Assembly: GCA_964035545.1 (NCBI GenBank)
Contig: OZ037765.1
Coordinates: 34,549,504-34,609,503 of the forward strand
DNA: 60,000 nucleotides
Source: Bugula neritina
Lineage: Eukaryota > Bryozoa > Gymnolaemata > Cheilostomatida > Bugulidae
Direction: 5' to 3'
Made by a program: the position numbers and the translations under genes. Positions 52,866-60,000 of this stretch are shown here, in pieces. Every line of letters starts with the position of its first letter. The stretch's first letter is position 1. The notes beneath the pieces were generated by a model that saw nothing but the letters and a program-made list of their open reading frames with translations, was not told where the DNA came from and did not search any database.

Positions 52866-55583
52866 CCTGTAGTCACAGGTTACAGCTCTAGTTGTATTCA
52901 ATAGTCTTCATTCTCATCTGTAACAACTATATACATGGTAGAATACTAGAAACTAAAGCTAGCTATTGACATTTCTGTAATATATCTATACTGATACCAT
53001 GTACCAGCCATATAGTTATATCATATAATATACTCTAGAAAGGATGTAAAATCAAGTAACACCTGTAAGATGATGTACTGAGAGATTTTATAACACCAAA
53101 TAATGGTTAAATTCTTTCCATTTTGAGGTTAATCAACTCTGTAGATGTGTTCATTGCCAGTATAACTTTACCCATTACTGTTAATTAACACATGTCAAAG
53201 TGTAATGACCGTGACACGTAGATGCTACCCCCCCCCCCCCATCAAGACCCTCCACCTCATCAGGAGCCATGTCTATACACCAGTCAAGCAACTATCTTAG
53301 GGGTAACGGAGTGGGGGGGGCACAACGGTCATAGGGGTACAAAGAGCCGATCAAATTGTGAGAGAACCTAATGACTTAGAGTTGTGATTTTCTTTTAATA
53401 AAAAGGTAATGACATAATTATTCAGCCATTGTAGTTTCAACACTTGCGGAGCATACATGTTGAAGAGGCGAGTCAAAAACTGCTTTTACCTACTTTTTGT
53501 TCGTTTTTAAGACATCATTAAAGCTCTGTTATAACTTTGTACACTCAAAGGTAACAAGTCTAGCTTTTACTGATATTGTTGCCATTGCTTGTCTCCACAT
53601 TGTTTAACTAGTCTAATATAGCAAATTCTAAAATAAATCTTCTTTGAGCCACATTTATTTTCAACTTGGCCACCGGGGCACAATGGGCCACCTGACCATT
53701 GGACCCTGATCACTGTTATTAGTTTGTTTGCTCAAATCTGCAAAGTTCCAATATATTTTCTGTGGCCCAGTGGCCCATTGCACCCCGTACTGGGGCACAA
53801 TGGGCCGTTTTTTCCGTCATGATAATTTTTTTATTCTGAAGGTTGTGAAAGAGATAGAAACAACAAACTGATATCTATAATAAACAACTGGTGTAGCATT
53901 TAGACTAGAGATTATTGAACTAGTAACTTGAAAAACAGACGAATGAGAGCAGAAAGTTCAAAATTTGGACTGTTGTGCCTCCCTCCGTTCTCCCCCACCC
54001 CCTCACAAGCGCCCACACTACACCTGGCTAGTAGACTCAGTACTAGGAAACTAGTGTATAGCTTGTTGTATTATATTAGTAATCTAAATATATTCATTTT
54101 ACTACCATTACAAGCTCAGTTCTCTCTCTTAAACTTGAAGCAAAATATCACTATTTTCTAGCAACTACAACACACATTCATAACCAACAATTCTAGTAGT
54201 TTGCTGACAACTACAACACACACATTCATAACCAAAAGATGAAGTCAGCAGGTGAGTTAAGATACTCTTCACCATCTGCACATGTACCTTGACCTAGTTC
54301 TGAGAACGGTCACCAGTTTTCCTCTCCACCTCTCATATGGTGATATATAAACACATACCTTTTAGTATATACTTGAGGTATAACTGTTACTTGAATCAAG
54401 TTATACTTTGTGGTAGTTATGACTACAGTATGTGTCACAGTGTTGTTAACTCTACAAATAGTAATGAAGACTGTGTTATACAGGTATATAATGTTATATC
54501 ATAGCTACCTTATCAGTGCATATGGTCCACCCATATTTACATTCACTGATAAACTACACAGCTTAGTCAATAAGCAAAGTCCAAAGGTAAGTTGAGATAC
54601 AGAGACAACATAATATGTATTACCTTTGCATCTTCATGAAGACATATTATCATGAATTCCTCTACAGTTCCTTTATGAGTAACTCAAACAGTAGCTTTGT
54701 TGCCCATAAACTAACCTCTCGTCTATTATAGTTTTCTGAAGGACTATTTTTGACGATTTAAATGCTAATTTCTTCAATGAAAGTTTGGGTGGATCAATGT
54801 ATATTTTAAAATGATGATAATAGACTAATAAAGGCAAAGTACTAATAGTATTATCTGTAATGAGATGCCAACATGCAAAACTAGCCTTGTGGGACACACT
54901 AATCTCTGTCTTTCCATGGATCTATTTAATGCTCACCTTTATAAATAAGCCAACATATTACTGGTTCCAATAAGCAAGTGATTATTAGTATATAGGGGTT
55001 AAAATATAGGCTGAAGTCCTCAATTCTAGACTCATGAAGTAGTAATATTCCAGAACTAACTCACTGATAGTAAATTTAGCCAGTTTGATCCTATGCACAC
55101 ATATAATATAATCTGCCACAAAACAGGGTCCAAGCCCTTCTCTTGAACCATAAGATACAGAGGGAGCATTACTTAAAGACTAAAAGTTATGTAATTGACA
55201 TATCATTGTGAAGAGCAGTCTCTTTATAGTAGAGTAACAGCACCTGCTTCTTTCACAATTTGCAGTATATATGAAGCTCACTGATACCCAAACAGGAAGC
55301 AGTATTCTTGCATGTTGGCACCCCAATACTATTCAATCTAGTTTAGTGAGCATCTTTCAATACTTCATATATAATTCATTTCAAGTAGGTGATTTTTGTC
55401 AATTACAATAAATTCAAATCAATGATTAGTAAGATAACTATCCCTATAGAATAATAAAATAAAATATATAAGATATAAAACTGTCATTTCCAGCTCTGAA
55501 CTTAGATGCAGTTTATTCATTGCACTGCTTTACCCTCTGGTTGACCTTAAAATTGTAACAAATAGATAATAATGGCTGTGGTA
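52789..55583. repeat. Segmental duplication, right copy
   Basis: Counterpart of 1..3098. It contains exon 1 of the caspase gene and the candidate NDC80 first exon, with 1.37 kb between the two ATGs against 0.40 kb in the left copy. The extra DNA (about 53160..54230) includes C/G homopolymers and inverted GGGGCACAATGGGCC motifs at 53674..53806. No further gene is seen here. Confidence 0.8.
54239..54251 (+). CDS. Candidate first exon of NDC80
   Basis: ATG-AAG-TCA-GCA-G followed by the donor GTGAGT, phase 1. Joined to 58849 it gives a start MKSAASLDRRLSRTSRTG, a short basic Ser/Arg-rich tail like those of Ndc80 proteins. The exon is only 13 bp and the intron 4.6 kb, so support is phase, donor quality and conservation in the left duplicate. 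Confidence 0.4.
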
Positions 55584-55589
55584 CTGTTA

Positions 55590-55735
55590 TATATTATATA
55601 TTACTCTGTATATTATTACACCTAACTACTGTTATATATGATATATTACTCTGTATATTATTACACCTAACTACTGTTATATATGATATATTACTCTGTA
55701 TATTATTACACCTAACTACTGTTTTATATGATATA
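55590..55735. repeat. Tandem repeat, about 48-bp unit, three copies
   Basis: The unit contains ATATTACTCTGTATATTATT and ACACCTAACTACTGTTATAT. It lies at the end of the segmental duplication. Confidence 0.85.
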
Positions 55736-55894
55736 TAGGCTCCATGTTTATGTTTAGGCAGCTGTTAGTATATAATTATCAATAATCGTGGTGAGGGTCG
55801 CAAATTGCCACCGCGCATCATATCAGCGCTGCGTCCCTTGGCGCACATAACTTACAGCGAGTTGATTTTCTTTTTTTCCTTAGAGACCATTGTC

Positions 55895-57529
<1,635 letters not shown>

Positions 57530-57959
57530 CCATTGTCCAATCAAAGGGTAATATGGACTACACCGTCCAATAACATAGTACTTGCCTATCATTCAACGCG
57601 CTATATTCAACCAATTCATTGTAATAATATTATTGCCATCCACAGCCTTGCAACGCTAGACCTAGTACTTCAACTTGGAGCATTTTCATCTTGTATTACA
57701 TTTTCTATCAATAAGCTCAGTTTTTTAACACGAAATCGCATGTAATTATTATTAAAAGTATCATATAAAAGGAATGTTTTCGTCAAAGCGATCGGGTAAA
57801 CTTAAACTAACTCTGATACTGAGTCTGATAGCCTAAAGTAAAGATAAAAGAGTAAAGTTAAACTTGAAAGTAAAACTAAAATAAATACCCTTACTGATGG
57901 TGATACTTGAAATTAGAGTTAATACAACACTTACGCTACTTATACTTATTGCTATACTA

Positions 57960-58160
57960 TTACTTGTAGTAGTACCAGTAGTAGTAGGCTTACTAGTACT
58001 ACTACTAGTAGTAGTAGTACTAGTAGTAGTAAGCCTACTACTACTTAAAGTACTACTACTAATTACTAGTAGGACTACTAGTACTAGTACTACTACACTA
58101 CTAGTAGTAGTAGTAGTACTATTACTAGTAGTAGTAGGCATACTATTACTTATACAGTAC
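57960..58160. repeat. TAG/CTA triplet low-complexity tract
   Basis: Dense ACTAGTAGTAGTAGTACTAG-like sequence, nearly symmetric between strands, with poly-Val or Ser/Thr frames as by-products. The surrounding 57538..58848 shows only AT-rich intronic DNA with similar degenerate triplets. Confidence 0.8.
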
Positions 58161-58848
58161 TAGTAGTATAACTATAAGTATTATTAATATTAATAGTAAC
58201 AGGCCAATAGACAATAGTAATACTAATACTTGTAGTCATAGTTATACCAATACTTACACTTGACTCTTAAGACTTACATATATGATATTGGAGAGTTTAG
58301 ACTTTTTTAAAAGTTAAAGTTCAATTTATAGTTTGTTTTATAGTAATAGTAATAGTCATACTGATACTAATCCTATAAGTTTAACTTAGATTTTGTTCAA
58401 TAAATTAAAATATAAAACTTATACTAATATTTATACTTATAGCAATACTAATACTCATAGTAATAGTAATACTCATAGACTCATAGTGATAGTAATACTA
58501 TTATCAATAGAGTTGCTGTTAGTTTTAGACATAGTTATACTTTCAATCATAATGATGATGGTAGCAAATAACTAATGATTATTAGTAATAACTAATAAGT
58601 AATATTATTACTAATAGTAATAATAGTGGTAAGTGATTAGGTTATTATTTATTACTATTAGTAACTGTAAGTCACAAGCCCAAAGTCAATAGTTAATTAT
58701 TGATTATTAATATATATTAAATTATTATACTGACTTTGATGTAGATATTAATTGAATTTAATACCATTAATAATGATTATAATAAAGTTTTATAAATATA
58801 ATAGTTGTAGTGGGTCTAAGTATTGTAATTACACCTTTAATTTTTTAG

Positions 58849-58887
58849 CATCCCTTGATAGACGTCTCAGCAGAACATCCAGGACTG
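58849..58887 (+). CDS. NDC80 exon 2 (basic N-terminal tail)
   Basis: 39 nt, phase 1-1, between CCTTTAATTTTTTAG and ACTG|GTGGGT, encoding SLDRRLSRTSRTG. Arg/Ser/Thr-rich composition fits the microtubule-binding tail of Ndc80, which Aurora B phosphorylates in known homologues. A short exon, supported mainly by splice sites and phase. Confidence 0.55.
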
Positions 58888-59071
58888 GTGGGTTATCCAT
58901 AAACTATTATAAACTTGTATATTTGTTGGATTGTTGGTGTGGTATGACATCACAATATATCTTGAGTCATCGTTGTTTGCTGTGCTCATTAAAAGACTTG
59001 GCTGGGAAAAGGTTTAGACAGGTTGTGAATTATTCTTCGGAATATGATAATTCTGTGACTCGCAGGGTCAG

Positions 59072-59241
59072 GTGACCGGGATAAGAATGACCGACAAAGT
59101 GTACGCACGTCACGCACCAGTCTGTTTGAACCTCTACAGCGGGCGCCGGATTTCCGAGCTGATAAACAGAAGAACATCTCCGAGCTCATTTCCTTCCTCC
59201 ACACGTGGAAAATTGAAAATTTCGAAAAGTACTCGACAAAA
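59072..59241 (+). CDS. NDC80: NDC80 exon 3 (tail and start of the calponin-homology domain)
   Basis: 170 nt, phase 1 to 0, from GGTCAG to ACAAAA|GTAAGT. It reads SVRTSRTSLFEPLQRAPDF and then RADKQKNISELISFLHTW, the beginning of the Ndc80 CH domain (D-K-x-x-x-x-I-x-x-L-x-x-F-L). The frame is continuous with exon 4. Confidence 0.85.
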
Positions 59242-59249
59242 GTAAGTTC

Positions 59250-59550
59250 TCCTTATTTCTCTCACCACGTGTTGAATGTCTCTCACTATGTGTTGAAAGT
59301 GTCTATCACCACATGTTGAAAGTGTCTCCCACCACATGTTGAAAGTGTCTCTCACCACGTGTTGAAAGTGTCTCTCACCATGTGTTGAAAGTGTCTCTCA
59401 CCATGTGTTGAAAGTGTCTCCCACCACATGTTGAAAGTGTCTCTCACCACGTGTTGAAAGTGTCTCTCACCACGTGTTGAAAGTGTCTCTCACCACGTGT
59501 TGAAAGTGTCTCCCACCACATGTTGAAAGTGTCTCTCACCATGTGTTGAA
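59250..59550. repeat. Minisatellite in NDC80 intron 3, 23-bp unit with CACGTG
   Basis: About 13 copies of GTCTCTCACCACGTGTTGAA-AGT. Many carry the E-box CACGTG and others CATGTG or TATGTG. It lies immediately after the exon 3 donor. Confidence 0.92.
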
Positions 59551-59641
59551 TGTAGTGTTATATTTACCAGTCATGTTGTTCAACTAAATAAAGGACAAGA
59601 GTTGAAGGATTAACAGTGACATTACATACTATATTCTGCAG

Positions 59642-59908
59642 CTCATGCAATGTCCCTCCTCCAAGATGTTTCTGGACATATTCAACTTCCTGGTGGAGAT
59701 CATAATGCCCGGATATCAACTGGCTAACAGATACGAAGAGGACTTTGTGTACATCATGAAGTCTATTGGTTACCCGTACACCATCAACAAGTCCTCCGTC
59801 TTGTCCATAGCACCACACTCCTGGCCGTCTCTCTGCCACGCCCTCGTCATTCTAACCAGGGCCATCGAGGAGATGCCCTCCGCCAAGTTTCCTGACAATC
59901 AGTTTATA
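59642..59908 (+). CDS. NDC80: NDC80 exon 4 (calponin-homology domain), continues beyond the window
   Basis: 89 codons, phase 0-0, after TTCTGCAG. It has SSKMFLDIFNFLVEIIMPGY, MKSIGYPYTINKSSVLSIAP and HSWPSLCHALVILTRAIEE, the hallmark segments of the Ndc80/Hec1 CH domain that docks on microtubules in the outer kinetochore. It ends CAGTTTATA|GTGAGT. The remaining coiled-coil part of the protein lies off the right edge. Confidence 0.93.
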
Positions 59909-60000
59909 GTGAGTATATACTGTATTAGTTTATAGTGAGTATATACTGTATTAGTTTATAGTGAGTATATACTGTATTAGTTTATAGTGAGTATATACTG
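59901..60000. repeat. Minisatellite repeating the exon 4 splice donor, 26-bp unit
   Basis: At least four copies of AGTTTATAGTGAGTATATAC-TGTATT. The first spans the exon 4/intron junction, so each unit repeats TTTATA|GTGAGT. The array continues past the window end. Confidence 0.93.

Noticed and set aside
57897-58163. Val/Leu-rich plus-strand and Ser/Thr-rich minus-strand ORFs
   Set aside because: They are translations of the TAG/CTA low-complexity tract.

Overview
The window is AT-rich nuclear DNA of an invertebrate animal. It has spliced genes with GT-AG introns, a kinetochore gene of animal type, a caspase and a Roc-COR (ROCO) GTPase, many minisatellites and full-length Ty3/gypsy retrotransposons. 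A sponge or another early-branching lineage would fit the innate-immunity style of the genes, but that is inference; no ribosomal or mitochondrial marker is present.

One host gene occupies most of the window. It runs on the minus strand from 52865 to 8372 and I can chain it as 14 exons with consistent reading phase throughout (4095 nt, 1364 codons plus stop). The exons encode, in order, a short proline-rich start, an LRR cap, four near-identical 144-bp LRR exons, one large LRR-Roc-COR exon, an acidic linker and a complete caspase domain (p20, linker, p10). The product would be a single LRR-GTPase-protease polypeptide, plausibly a self-contained sensor and executioner of cell death. A paralogous first exon at 76..1 runs off the left edge, so the gene belongs to a tandem family. 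A small, unrecognised minus-strand gene may lie between them (7147..4295).

On the plus strand the right edge holds the 5' part of an NDC80 (Hec1) gene. Three exons (58849..59908) are well supported and a tiny first exon is proposed at 54239. The divergent start region between the caspase gene and NDC80 is duplicated at 1..3098.

Two introns of the caspase gene are swollen by transposons. Intron 10 holds Ty3/gypsy element I (9840..17496). Intron 6 (23174..49588) holds a nested stack. An old LTR interrupts an intronic satellite and was invaded by a very large fold-back DNA transposon. Into that went Ty3/gypsy elements II (23776..31384), III (33321..40821) and IV (42220..47055), plus two solo LTRs and small MITEs. 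All four full-length retroelements lie in the same sense as the host gene. Elements I-III share a tRNA-Leu-type primer binding site. Elements II and III carry, after pol, an extra open reading frame that appears to be expressed by splicing from a 25-bp leader exon and encodes paired zinc fingers plus a coiled coil. All pol genes are broken. NDC80 intron 1 holds a hAT-type fold-back MITE with an exact 8-bp target duplication (55895..57529).
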